Positions 36,801-43,429 of a DNA stretch of 64,000 nucleotides are shown one piece after another. The stretch spans positions 31,007,501 through 31,071,500 of the forward strand of contig NC_091971.1 in assembly GCF_036711975.1 (NCBI RefSeq), read 5' to 3'. Numbering within the stretch: the first letter of the stretch is position 1; each line of letters begins with the position of its first letter. This stretch comes from Onthophagus taurus. Taxonomy: Eukaryota; Arthropoda; Insecta; Coleoptera; Scarabaeidae. The notes beneath the pieces are model-generated. The model saw nothing but the letters and a program-made list of their open reading frames with translations. It made no database searches and had not been told where the DNA came from. Both the position numbers and the translations under genes were made by a program.

Positions 36801-39800
36801 ATACACCAAAAAATTGCAAAAAATTTAAATCTTTAGACCCGTTTCAGCGATCTTTTCATAAATTGTTCGTAATGATTTTATCGAATTTATCCGTTATTTT
36901 TGAAACGCACTGTATATTATAAGGTAGTCGTGGACAAATAACTATTATTAGTAGTTATCGTTTTTTTTTTTCATTTTGATGTGTTGGCCCCCCACATAGA
37001 GTTATGGCGCTGTCCTGGGGGTGCGGCGCGCCCACAGGTCGAGAAAAGCTGGTTTGGATCATTCTCTATGGATTCGTAGGAGGGGTTATCAAAAGCACCC
37101 TCTATGTTTATGAAAGCACATCTATTTCTAAGCTATCTCTTTGGTTGCAATTGTCTTCTCTAAAGTGCTAGTCAAAGCATGGAGAGCAGTAATTATTGAT
37201 TTTGCTTTCTGGTAAGCATATTGACTCGGATGAAGTAGATTAGTGATAAGCACTCCATTCCTAAGGTATTGATCAATTACCTTTTCCATCCCTTTAAAGA
37301 GAAATAAAGTTAGGCTAATTGGTCTGCATGCCTTGGAATCGGCGTTTGAACGTCTACCACCTTTAGACTGGTAGTATGAAGACCACCTTTACTTTCCTCC
37401 ATATTGTAGGTATATAGCTAAAGCTGTAGTTTGCTATATAGGTATAGGGATATTATTACTGGCAGAATTCCATCCTCTCCAGGCGATTTTAGGGGCTTAA
37501 AATGAGAAATAGCCCACCTTACTCTGTTGGGTGTAAAGATGTTCCCAGCTATGCTGCGAACCCTACCGGATGGACGGGTTATATCCATTACTTCAGGGTC
37601 GGCGTTCGCATGGGGGCAGACTTTTGAGGAAGAAAAGTGCGTGCTCAGTAAGAGCTCCAGCGATTCCTTAGCATCGTCAGTGTATTTTCCGTCTTGTCTG
37701 CATAGGTGGCCTTGATCAGTGTTATGGTCTTTCGCAAAGATCTTATGCAGGCGAGCAACTGTAGGCGTATTGTCTAAGTCTTCACAGAAGCTACGCCAAG
37801 TTTTTCTTTTGGATTTACGGATAACCAAGTTATACTCCGTTAGGGCTTTCTTATAGAGGTTCCATGTTTGCTCGAGTTTGGAATTCCTGACTTTATTATA
37901 TAGTCTTCTAACCATGACACATTGTTGCTCAAGGTCCTTATTCCTCCAAAGCACATTGAATTGTGCTCTTTTATGTTTTATTGAACAACTTGATTGATGG
38001 CTTGTTGATGTTGGTGGCGTTTATATTAATTTGTAACTGCTTTAATTTGCTGTCAGCATTTCTGGATTTCACGTTCGTCTATTGTCTGGGTATTTTGTAG
38101 TTTGTTTTCCAGTCTATTTTCATACAGATTTGATATACAGATCTGCCAATACAGATTGAATGTTCTATTTTTCCAAGTGTATGGGCTTCTTTGTTCACCG
38201 TTCCATTAGTGTTTTGCATAAAACCAAGTTGTGGTCAGTATCTAAATTGGCTGATTTTAGCTCTCATCTAATAATGGTTCTGTTTGTTATTATGAAGTCA
38301 ATCATGGATCGTTCTCCTTTGGTGTTGCAGAAAGTAAACTTGTCCTATATTTTAGAAATCAAGAAATCATTATAGTATAGAAATCAATCAGAAGCTCGCT
38401 ATTGTTGTTAATAGTGGGTTCGGTGTATTTCTGTTAAATTTCCGATAGTTATAATTTTATGGTTGCTATTAAGCTTGTCAATGGTATTTTGTAGTTCTGA
38501 GTTAAAGTTTTCTAATTCTTTTGCGTTCTTGAATATGTACAGGTGTCCCAACTTCATTGTCCGCATACGAAACTAAAAGAGACAGAAAAAAAGTAGCTTA
38601 CATGTCATGATCTCGTTTTTCGAGAAAATGCTAATGCCGAAAACTACGAACAGCTATCGTCTTTTGTTTTCGCCCTATCGGTAATAATTGACAAAAACGG
38701 CGGAAACGGAAATCGCGAATATCTCACTTATTATCAACGATGGGATATTATAAATAAAACATTATATGGGCAAGTTATTATGAAGAATTCAGTGGCGTAG
38801 GTAGAATTTTCTTTACATCTTTTATTTTCGAGATTTTAGAATTAACTTTATTTTTTTAAATGGAAACCATAGGTGGCTATATATTTTTTCTATCTCTTTT
38901 AGTTTCCGAGATTGCCTATACGGACAACGAAATTCGGACACCCTGTACTTGTGAGGAATGTTGTGATCTGGTTGATTTCTATGGATACTCTCAGTATTCT
39001 GTCATTTACGTATTCGATGTTAAATGTGGTCCCAACAGCTGAAGGCAATATAAGCTGAAATTTATATAGTGATTTGTGGTCACATTTATCTTCCCGAATA
39101 AATCTTATAGTCGTCTTCATTCTTATCGATCACCCCCTGAAGATGATATAGAAATCCGTCTAGAAATAATACTATTCAGTTACAAAATTACAAAAAGTTT
39201 TGTTCCATTTTCTGCCTTAAAATTAATTTTTAAATGAAAGAAAATATTTACAAAGTAAAATATTGAAATAAAAGTTTAAACTCAACAGGATATTTAATTA
39301 TATTGAATATTTTACTAACATTGTCATACAAATGTATGTTTACTGATTTAACTAACAATATGTTTACTTCATTTAGGTTACCTCTATACCAAAACCATTA
39401 CCTATTGTTAGAACAACACAGAAATCAAAGGTATGTGATTTGTTATTAATTTAAAATAATTCTAATTATTTTTTCATTGTCACTTTTTAAAGATTGCGAC
39501 ACTTAAAAACCTTGATGAAATCACATTTGCCGATAAAACGAGAGATATTACTTCTAAACGAAATCAAGTTAATCGAAACCCACCAAATACAATCCGAAAT
39601 GTAAGCTATTTTTATCCCCATTTTCTTTCGTAAATATAATTTTCATTTATTTAGCTTCGTTCTACTGCACGAAAAACATTACAGCTAGGACGAAAGACGC
39701 CAGAACAACCAGTATAATTTTCTTTATAGTTTTTTGCTTATTTAAGTTTATTAAACTTTGACAACTAATTTTTAGGAAATTCTGGAAGTGTCAGAAATCA

Positions 39801-40802
39801 CAAAAACTAATGAATTAAAACATCAACCAGATGTGATATTATCCCAGATAACACATAAAGAAAATAAGGATAAAAGAAATGAATTGGAAATAAGTGGAAT
39901 TGAAGTAAGCACTTTACTTACATTTTGATATTATTTACTTTTCAAATTTTGTCTTCTAGCATCTTCCTGTAGAAAGTATTAATGATAAATGTAATGATAA
40001 GGATCAAACAGAAACATTAATGCCCGACCAAGTAAGATATTTCGTATCAAGAATTTTTAATTTACTGTCATAACAAACAATTTTTGTATGTCCATAGCCT
40101 ATAACCTTGATAGAAACGATGGAAAGGACCATCAACTTTGAACCGAAAACACGCAACCAAAAAGTAAGATTATTATTTAAATCGAATTTATAAACATTGT
40201 TTCTTTAAATTTTTTATTAGTCAAAAACCAATCGAAGCAAAACAACAAAAGGTGGATCAAAGGCGTCAATAAGTTTACGAAGCTATAAACGAAAAAGTAA
40301 TTTACAACCAAGTAGAATAAGTGATGAAATGCTCAAAACCACATGGGATGGTGTAGATCGTTTTTTGCGACATTGTGAAGAGAAAAGGAAGCAAAAATCT
40401 TTAAGATCGAAAACTGATGCTAGTATTACAGTAGACTTGACTACGCGTAATACATTTTATGTCGAAGAAGAAATATTATCTCCTCCAAAGATTACAAGGA
40501 ATCTAAATGAAACTGTTGTAAATGAGAACCTACCCGAACCTAAAATTAAAATTCTTCAAAATATTACTATAGAAGAACCTATGAAACCGATTTTAATGCA
40601 CTATAGCACTGATGCAGATATTTGGAATTTATCACCAGAAGCTATACGTAATAAATATGCTCAAAAAATCAAAGAGATTCATCTGTTAACAGAGACTGTT
40701 GTTACTTGTATTAATACGGCTAAAAAGGATTTGCTTATTTTGGATAAATCGGTTAAAGAATTAGAAAAGATACTACCGATGTTACAAAATAATATTTATT
40801 GA
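292..40802 (+). CDS. SYCP2: SYCP2-like synaptonemal complex lateral element protein, 17 exons
   Basis: Exons I could join: 292-357, 424-827, 6024-6309, 6366-6532, 6587-6798, 6857-7111, 11788-11981, 12039-12116, 12422-15801, 29043-29448, 39377-39430, 39493-39600, 39655-39711, 39776-39904, 39960-40031, 40098-40163, 40221-40802. All junctions are GT-AG with matching phase and total 6516 nt (2171 residues). Residues 1 to about 250 are helical and ARM-like. Residues 253 to about 385 match the SYCP2 Spt16-like domain: W-V-D-F-N at 262-266, then M-W-E near 290-292, then a strand with the pattern F-K-I-F-L-K. The last 56 residues are a likely coiled coil, the place where vertebrate SYCP2 pairs with SYCP3. 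SYCP2 is a meiotic chromosome-axis scaffold. The order ARM, Spt16-like domain, long disordered middle, terminal coiled coil is the vertebrate order, but at 2171 residues this protein is longer (vertebrate forms are about 1500). The exon 7 donor (gttttt) is weak and is the least certain boundary. Orthology is inferred from pattern matching by eye. Confidence 0.82.
962..1255 (+). mobile_element. Truncated mariner-type terminal sequence
   Basis: Begins TA-CAGGGTGG, the usual start of the mariner/IS630-like elements seen elsewhere in the window, followed by about 290 bp of noncoding sequence. I find no matching inverted end, so it is a one-ended remnant. Confidence 0.4.
1264..2560 (+). mobile_element. 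LINE reverse transcriptase fragment split by a hAT insertion
   Basis: The two halves, about 1264-1341 and 2460-2558, read through as one open segment when the hAT and one copy of its target duplication are removed. The joined part has the RT signature L-K-S, E-G-D-G-I-R-A-D-M-I-K and L-P-Y-L-T-L-L. This is the finger region of a jockey/R1/RTE-like non-LTR reverse transcriptase. It is a short truncated copy. Confidence 0.65.
1342..2451 (-). mobile_element. hAT element with 8-bp target duplication
   Basis: AAATTGAT is directly repeated at 1334-1341 and 2452-2459. The ends are imperfect inverted repeats beginning TAGTGGTKCGYACGAG. Both subterminal regions are packed with short GAGACGAGAC-type motifs, likely transposase-binding repeats. 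Inside, minus-strand frames at 1598-1828 and 1883-2221 look like pieces of a hAT transposase (helical segments, no complete catalytic triad), so the copy is nonautonomous. Confidence 0.8.
2739..5100 (-). pseudogene. Ty3/gypsy-type pol remnant (RT, RNase H, integrase)
   Basis: Read on the minus strand the order is RT (about 5040-4697), RNase H (about 4340-4030), integrase (4012-3226) and a C-terminal charged tail (3224-2739). RT shows F-P-T-I-E-E-I, A-K-L-D-A-K-S-G-Y-W and a degenerate Y-x-D-D-type box, with an apparent internal deletion between them. Integrase shows an H-x3-H then C-x2-C zinc region (H-S-G-H-P-G and C-N-I-C) and a D-x-x-D-Y core. Several stops and frameshifts break it. I could not find paired LTRs. 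It is a dead retrotransposon, not a host gene. Confidence 0.8.
6024..7111 (+). CDS. SYCP2: SYCP2-like exons 3-6: end of ARM-like region and Spt16-like domain
   Basis: Exons 6024-6309, 6366-6532, 6587-6798 and 6857-7111 are separated by introns of 54-58 nt. Exon 3 (residues about 157-252) contains an R-T-F-L-N-I-T-N segment that matches the R-I-F-L-N-L-V-N region just before the Spt16-like domain of vertebrate SYCP2. Exons 4 and 5 carry the beta-rich domain with W-V-D-F-N, M-W-E-L-I-T-V and L-V-F-K-I-F-L-K. Exon 6 turns into a Ser/Thr/Gln-rich linker. This is the best evidence for the gene's identity. Confidence 0.85.
7430..8490 (-). pseudogene. Decayed mariner/IS630-like transposase
   Basis: The minus strand near 7880-7680 gives L-S-D-E-A-H-F-F, a D-G-F-V-K-K-L-N-C-R-Y-W-type segment and K-M-T-V-W-C-G. 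This is the first catalytic-Asp block of mariner-like transposases. Frameshifts and stops interrupt every frame. The 3' flank (8396-8460) resembles the terminal sequence of the mariner whose right end is at 36912. Confidence 0.6.
8520..10800 (-). pseudogene. RTE-type LINE remnant (endonuclease, RT, C-terminus)
   Basis: Three minus-strand pieces lie in the expected order. The endonuclease piece (about 10800-10150) contains I-L-G-D-F-N-A-K-V-G and a Y-A-P-T-A-D segment. The RT piece (10048-9761) contains F-G-F-S-K, G-T-R-E-V-L-F-A-L-N-V and R-I-I-R-I-L-Y. The C-terminal piece (about 8790-8520) contains C-Y-V-L-S-V-L-Y-Y-G-I-E-A-W-T. These are standard landmarks of RTE elements. A GC-richer block at about 9180-9660 interrupts it. 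The copy is inactive. Confidence 0.75.
9180..9660. repeat. GC-richer inserted block with a TTGTCGCTG-type microsatellite
   Basis: Between the RT and C-terminal pieces of an RTE LINE lies sequence unlike its surroundings. It has a run of related TTGTCGCTG units at about 9357-9413 and an A-rich and T-rich pair near 9288-9320. It could be a solo LTR or another insertion; I cannot define the ends. The open frame across it is low complexity and not a gene. Confidence 0.4.
10800..11787. other. Intron 6 remainder with one unexplained open frame
   Basis: Mostly AT-rich intron sequence without recognisable elements. The exception is a minus-strand open frame at 11059-11361, reported in the findings. 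The branch and acceptor region of SYCP2-like exon 7 ends at 11787. Confidence 0.4.
11788..12116 (+). CDS. SYCP2: SYCP2-like exons 7-8: acidic linker
   Basis: Exon 7 begins after the acceptor at 11787 and completes a Gly codon split with the end of exon 6 at 7111. It encodes an Asp/Glu/Ser/Ile-rich linker. Exon 8 (12039-12116, 26 codons) is flanked by a strong polypyrimidine-cag acceptor and a gtaaga donor and is open only in phase 0. That forces a phase-0 donor in exon 7; the only reasonable one is at 11982 (gttttt), a weak site. An alternative exon 7 end cannot be excluded. Confidence 0.6.
12174..12373. mobile_element. 200-bp miniature inverted-repeat element in intron 8
   Basis: The termini are inverted copies of TCGAAATGACACGCTAATTC extended by about six more matching bases. 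A second inner inverted pair (TTCATTCACCAATA and its complement) is present. It accounts for most of the 305-bp intron 8 (12117-12421) of the SYCP2-like gene. It has no coding capacity. Confidence 0.8.
12422..15801 (+). CDS. SYCP2: SYCP2-like exon 9: 3.4-kb exon made mostly of tandem repeats
   Basis: One uninterrupted exon of 3380 nt encoding residues 555 to about 1680. It begins with two copies of a 28-residue acidic unit (12452-12619), continues with a Lys/Ser-rich array (about 13080-13870), and then five copies of a 95-97-residue unit (about 14000-15330). It ends in a non-repeated Pro/Arg-containing stretch. The acceptor is at 12421 and the donor gtaaga at 15802, phase 2. The composition (Lys, Glu, Asp, Ser, Asn) predicts intrinsic disorder, as in the middle of vertebrate SYCP2. 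Long minus-strand open frames inside it are shadows of the repeats. Confidence 0.85.
12452..12619 (+). repeat. Two-copy 84-bp coding tandem repeat
   Basis: Copy 1 is 12452-12535 and copy 2 is 12536-12619, an exact 28-codon period. Each encodes an acidic run, then Glu-Phe-Gln, Leu-Glu, and Ile-Asn-Ser-Gly-Ile-Asn-Ala. It lies at the start of exon 9 of the SYCP2-like gene. Confidence 0.9.
13080..13870 (+). repeat. Degenerate Lys-rich coding repeat array in exon 9
   Basis: About seven loosely conserved units of 35-48 codons. Each has a Lys-Lys-x-Ser-Lys core followed by Thr/Lys-Leu/Val and a Ser-Gln-x-Asp-His-Lys-Asp-type segment ending in Glu-Asn. The units have diverged far more than the later 95-97-residue array. 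Basic clusters alternate with acidic ones. Confidence 0.75.
14000..15330 (+). repeat. Five-copy 285-291-bp coding tandem repeat with a basic R-R-x-S motif
   Basis: The anchor codons for Arg-Ile-Ser start at 14051, 14342, 14630, 14918 and 15203, spaced 291, 288, 288 and 285 bases (97, 96, 96 and 95 codons). Each unit carries a run of basic residues directly before Ile-Ser (R-R-R-R-I-S in three copies, K-K-R-R-I-S and K-R-R-R-I-S in two). An acidic Asp/Glu patch follows, then an S-Q-P-L-S-G-type motif and a V/I-R-E-R-L-x-K-L-D-E-T helix. All copies keep the frame. Confidence 0.92.
15990..16660. repeat. Diverged minisatellite of about 220-236 bp period
   Basis: Three decayed copies share a landmark (YRTCTTTRG, near 16102, 16321 and 16557), followed by a GTTTCT block and CATTTCTCAA. 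Each also has runs of ATATCTCTCRATAT. The bases after it, to 17137, show nothing recognisable. Confidence 0.55.
17138..18608 (-). mobile_element. Mariner/IS630-like element with about 65-bp inverted ends
   Basis: TA flanks at 17136-17137 and 18609-18610. The ends are inverted copies beginning CAKGTGTTTCACTTAAAACT and continuing for about 65 bp. The minus strand around 17800-17640 encodes R-W-P-S-R-S-P-D-L-T-P-L, the block around the third catalytic Asp of mariner-like transposases. Other frames are broken, so it is a decayed copy. Confidence 0.8.
18640..19119 (-). pseudogene. RTE-type LINE endonuclease fragment
   Basis: The minus strand near 19050-19010 reads I-V-G-D-F-N-G-R-V-G-K-K, the endonuclease signature of RTE-like LINEs. 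A mariner-type element is inserted at 19120; LINE sequence may continue at 21262-21450. Decayed. Confidence 0.6.
19120..21261 (+). mobile_element. Mariner/IS630-like element with long (over 130 bp) inverted ends
   Basis: TA flanks at 19118-19119 and 21262-21263. The ends begin CAGGKCTGTCACGAYGA and stay inverted copies for well over 130 bp. Plus-strand sequence at 19990-20820 is a decayed transposase: a helix-turn-helix-like L-E-F-F-R-A-Y-P-E-N start, then I-I-W-T-D-K-A-K-F at the first catalytic Asp. Stops and frameshifts are frequent. An 85-bp block at 19885-19970 is shared with 25915-26001 and 48712-48790. Confidence 0.75.
23825..24610. mobile_element. Miniature inverted-repeat element of about 780 bp
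   Basis: The left end contains ACATGTATAGTATTTTGATT and the right end its inverted copy (near 24510-24545), with flanking GAAGTTAGC- and GAGCTAACC-type pieces. Its interior near 24350-24480 shares a long segment with 62210-62330. Confidence 0.55.
24620..25430. other. AT-rich interior of the foldback element, no gene seen
   Basis: No open frame of interest. An imperfect inverted pair at about 25205-25310 (GTTGAACTTGTTCATTC and its partner) is the only visible structure. Confidence 0.4.
25597..26020. mobile_element. Miniature inverted-repeat element of about 425 bp
   Basis: The ends are inverted copies of CTTCAAGCCYTTGTGCAATT continuing to ACCGAATTTTAAAA. The flanks outside (AGCTTAAWATTACYAAA) are inverted copies too, so the element may be longer. 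The right arm includes an 85-bp block also found at 19885-19970 and 48712-48790. Confidence 0.6.
28154..28710. other. Intron 9 sequence between elements, no gene seen
   Basis: AT-rich. No open frame, repeat or motif that I can support. Confidence 0.4.
28711..28986. repeat. Direct duplication of about 123 bp just upstream of exon 10
   Basis: Copy 1 is about 28711-28833 and copy 2 about 28864-28986, both starting GTTTGCTTAAA and ending TTATTATTCGTAC with only a few differences. The 30-bp spacer is AT-rich. The second copy ends about 55 bases before the exon 10 acceptor. Confidence 0.88.
29043..29448 (+). CDS. SYCP2: SYCP2-like exon 10: Lys/Glu-rich segment
   Basis: The acceptor ag at 29041-29042 precedes a base that completes the Arg codon split at 15801. 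The exon is open for 135 codons and ends in phase 0 before gtaagt at 29449. It encodes a highly charged segment with many Lys and Glu, consistent with the disordered region before the C-terminal exons. The minus-strand open frames at 29112-29471 are low-complexity shadows. Confidence 0.75.
30255..31133 (+). pseudogene. Mariner A transposase, inactivated
   Basis: The best frames are 30443-30679 and 30861-31133. The first has F-S-D-E-A-T-F-C-L-N-G around catalytic Asp 1. The second block (about 30825-30850) reads Q-Q-N-G-A-P-P-H, where the second catalytic Asp has become Asn. The region of the third Asp is frame-shifted. An in-frame TGA follows the V-N-V block. The end of the protein is at the TAA at 31131. 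Confidence 0.75.
33302..35182 (+). CDS. Harbinger MADF/BESS DNA-binding accessory protein
   Basis: Two exons, 33302-33449 and 34491-35182, GT-AG with phase 1, giving 279 residues. The N-terminal MADF domain has F-V-Q-L-I-E-N-Y-Q-C-L-Y-N, then across the intron A-A-D-C-K-D-K-W-K-N-I-R-N and P-Y-Y-L-H-D-I-M-Q-F-V-L-P-Y. A basic K-K-K-R-K-R-R stretch follows. A BESS motif (M-F-L-L-S-L-L-P-D-I-K) lies near the C-terminus. In Harbinger elements the Myb/MADF partner helps nuclear import and end binding of the transposase. The last 25 or so residues look frame-shifted: another frame gives a Ser-rich tail to about 35206. Its intron contains most of the transposase gene on the other strand. Confidence 0.85.
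33507..35558 (-). CDS. PIF/Harbinger DDE transposase (HARBI1-like nuclease)
   Basis: Two exons on the minus strand, 35558-35263 and 34413-33507, joined across an AG|A Arg codon into 1203 nt (400 residues), a normal length for the family. Exon 1 encodes the basic N-terminus and the R-M-S-K-N-T-F-K-E-L-V region. Exon 2 has the helix-turn-helix-like Y-L-A-T-G then C-L-G-A-I-D-G-K-H-I (Asp 1), A-A-D-N-A-F-P-L (Asp 2) and R-K-T-I-E-C-A-F-G (Glu). All three catalytic residues are present and I see no stop or frameshift, so it may be functional. Its intron (34414-35262) encloses exon 2 of the MADF gene on the opposite strand. Confidence 0.9.
37080..39120 (-). pseudogene. LINE remnant (Loa/R1/jockey-like), split by a miniature element
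   Basis: In minus-strand order: an endonuclease start near 39120-38946 (N-D-R-I-L-R-V), then after a 406-bp insertion further endonuclease to about 38000. The pre-RT region follows at 37954-37418 (W-R-S-F-C-E-D-L and P-L-K-S-P-G-E-D-G-I). RT near 37340-37140 has H-P-S-Q-Y-A-Y-Q and A-L-H-A-L. Frames are broken between blocks. Confidence 0.72.
38540..38945. mobile_element. 406-bp deletion derivative of mariner B
   Basis: TA flanks at 38538-38539 and 38946-38947. The left about 340 bp match the left end of mariner B (31281 onward) and the right about 65 bp its inverted right end. The transposase region is missing. It is inserted in a LINE. Confidence 0.88.
39377..40802 (+). CDS. SYCP2: SYCP2-like exons 11-17: C-terminal basic region and coiled coil
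   Basis: Seven exons: 39377-39430, 39493-39600, 39655-39711, 39776-39904, 39960-40031, 40098-40163 and 40221-40802. They are separated by introns of 54-66 nt, all phase 0 with clean gt/ag borders. The last exon encodes 193 residues and stops at 40800-40802. Its final 56 residues have heptad-like hydrophobic spacing (I-K-E-I-H-L-L, V-V-T-C-I, L-L-I-L, V-K-E-L-E-K-I-L). This fits the terminal coiled coil by which vertebrate SYCP2 binds SYCP3. I see no canonical AATAAA in the first 120 bases after the stop. Confidence 0.82.
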
Positions 40803-41602
40803 TATAAAATTTTTGTTACCAAATTAATTGTTGAAATAGTTATATTTCTTACTATATATTGTTTAATGATTTATAAAGTTTCTATAGTATTTGTTGTTTA
40901 AATACCTAATCCAAAATGGGAGAGTTACATGTGATTGTTTTACTTACTGTCGTTTTGTTCATAACAGCTAGGTCAACAAAATAGGTTTGACAAACTTGCC
41001 CGAGTGTTTATCCTTCTACTAGAGTATGACATGATTATGTATTGTGGTTTCCTCACTGTAAAATAACAATCTTTCATCAGCCCAAAGGTAATTATTACAC
41101 TATTCATTATGTTAAAACAAAATGTGTGTTGTCGGTAGAAATCATATAATTCTTATTAACCGACTGAACTCGTCAGAATGAATAAGTTCCGCGGCAAGTA
41201 TAATAGTAACTAATCCTGCCTGTTTCAGAGTGGTGTGAAAAAACGAATGTTGGAGGACTACCCAACCATCATTTGATTTGTGGAATTCATCCGTGTAGAT
41301 GATTGTTATTATTTACTAATACAAGATTAATTTTGGGATAGGGTAATGCAAATAGATGTTAGCCACCGAATTATGTAACATCTCCTGCCTTAAATGAATT
41401 TTGAAGTTGGTCTAGCTTTAAGTGAGTTTATTCTATAACATTTAAAAATTGTATAACTTATAAAGCAGCGAATTAAAATAATTAAATTAGTAATGGCGAT
41501 ATCTTCGCCAGACACATGAAAATGGCGTGCTTCGTGAGAAATTCGTGCTAAGAATGAGCTTACAAAACGGACCGAATCACAACAAAGTTAGGCGCCGCGA
41601 TT
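40803..41602. other. 3' flank of the SYCP2-like gene, no gene seen
   Basis: AT-rich. Minus-strand fragments near 41150-41300 hint at a mariner-like Y-T-D-E-F-H block but are too broken to call. Confidence 0.35.
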
Positions 41603-41637
41603 GTAGTGTAGTAATTAATTATAAATAATATATTAAT

Positions 41638-42700
41638 TTAATTGTTAAGTAGGTTAAGTATTCTTTTGTGCGCTATTGCAAATTTAAGTGTTTCGTAATT
41701 CCTAGCCTTTATAATGGTTCTTAGTTCCGAACTACGTAAACCATTGGCAAATGTAGCAATTGCTGTTTTTTCATTTACTTTACGAAGTACACTTGATGCA
41801 TTTGCATCATTTGATTGCGCACTTGTTAAATTTACCATTAGTTCTTCAACTTGTTTTCCATAATCATTAATTGATTTACTATTCTGTTTGATACTATGTA
41901 ATTCAACACAGAGCGTTGCAGCAGATTTTTGTGACAGTAGATGAAGTTTCATATCTTTAACCAAATCATGTATAGAATTGTATGTGTTATCCAATCGCAA
42001 TTTTGCACTAACGGAGAGATGTGTTTTTAAAATATATTGAATCAATAACCTTTGACCAGCTTCATCCAGCATTTGTGAATATAGGTCAATTCCAGGACTG
42101 CTACATCCATTGTAATTTTGTAGTCCACTACGGGTTGGTTGCCCGCACTCTACGTCACACTATTTTCCACGCCTGGTAACTATCTGTGTTTTCAGAGGTT
42201 ATATGATAGACATTAATACGTCTAAAAACATAAAACTTCAAAAATAATATGAATATGTCTAGCATATAACCTTTAAAAATACACAGCAAACGCATAGACC
42301 ATAACAACAGCTGGGCGTGGAAAATGGTGTGACGCTTTCAGAATTTATCATAACAGGTAGCAGTGAAGCCGCTGTTTTAAGATCAAATTTTTCTGTCATT
42401 TTTACTGGATTATCTAACTTAACTGATTCTTTTCTTTCTAATAACGTTACTCTACAATTATCTATATTTTCTCTAATTTTTTCTACACATTCTAAAATTA
42501 CATCTGAATTCTTACTTCCTATTAAATTAAATTTTGATTCTAATTCGTTAAAGTTTTCTTCTAACTTATCTAATTCCCTACTTTTCTTAATTGTTAATTC
42601 TAAATTTAACCTTCTACTCTGATTATCTTTCAACAAATTGGTTTTAAATCTATCTACCTGTTCCAAAATATAATTGAAACCTGTTAACATCCCACACATT
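41638..42700 (-). pseudogene. 412/mdg1-like Ty3/gypsy gag remnant
   Basis: The minus-strand frames at 42700-42340 and 42111-41684 are two halves of one gag. The first ends in F-D-L-K-T-A-A-S-L-L-P-V-M; the second contains L-Y-S-Q-M-L-D-E-A-G-Q, Y-N-S-I-H-D-L-V and E-L-R-T-I-I-K-A-R-N-Y-E. These blocks characterise gag of 412/mdg1-type retrotransposons. An inserted element of about 190 bp separates the halves. No pol or LTRs are attached. Confidence 0.7.
42154..42343. mobile_element. Miniature inverted-repeat element of about 190 bp inside gag
   Basis: The ends are inverted copies of CGTCACACYATTTTCCACGC. It interrupts the 412/mdg1-like gag just after the S-E-S-V-T codons. The exact target duplication is unclear because the end overlaps gag sequence. 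Confidence 0.65.
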
Positions 42701-43429
42701 CCACAGAGCACTAAATTGTTACACTGCTGACTCGTTACGACGCAACTTTTCAAAACTTTTGGCCACTTCTCTTCTTACTTGTACACGTAATGCTTTTCTA
42801 CTTCTTACACATGCACACCACAAGATGAAAACAATGCAGAATCCCACAGCCATGATGCCAATAACTTCCGTCAGGTGGTACTTCGATGTATCGTTGCTAA
42901 CTCCGCCACCATTACCCGCTTATGCAATAATTATTTCTTCTTTAGAATATCCTTTTCCCATTTTCTTTGTACGTCTTCTAATTAATAATTAATAAATAAA
43001 TCCGCTGCTTCATTCGACTGGCAGGATCGCCATGCGATGGTTCAGGATCTTTTAGATTGAAACATGATGTAAGATTTAAAGAATAACTGTTTATTAAAAT
43101 ATGATTGCATAACTATTCCTTATTAATGTATGGATTGCTACTACTCATCCTTCGCAATCATGACCGCTTTTTAATAACGAAAAGTGATTACGTTACATTA
43201 TGATCGATTACGAAGAATTTGCAATAGCGCACAAAAGAATACTTAACCTACTTAACAATTAAATTAATACATTATTTATAATTAATTACTACACTACACG
43301 ATAACGAAGTACTACGGTTCTCATTAAGCCGACAGACAGGAGTTCTTACATGGATATCCTGCATAAACTCCGGAATGATGGGAAGCCCACAGAGATGCAA
43401 GCTATTGACATTGTATTTGCACATACTCC

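Larger units (their letters stand above)
29772..36912 (+). mobile_element. Outer mariner/IS630-like element (mariner A)
   Basis: TA flanks at 29770-29771 and 36913-36914. The ends are inverted copies starting CAGTGCGTTTCAAAARTAAC, with more shared sequence to about 200 bp inside. It carries a decayed plus-strand transposase at about 30255-31133 and is split by a second mariner-type element at 31281-36555. Confidence 0.88.
41603..43297. repeat. 82-bp inverted repeat bracketing the gag remnant
   Basis: 41603-41684 and 43216-43297 are inverted copies with about one mismatch. The left copy includes the end of the gag frame (F-A-I-A-H-K-R-I-L); the right copy encodes the same residues on the plus strand. 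Confidence 0.85.

Noticed and set aside
41638..42753. Gag-like frames as a domesticated host gene
   Set aside because: The gag is split by a miniature element and bracketed by inverted repeats, without an intact frame; nothing suggests conservation.
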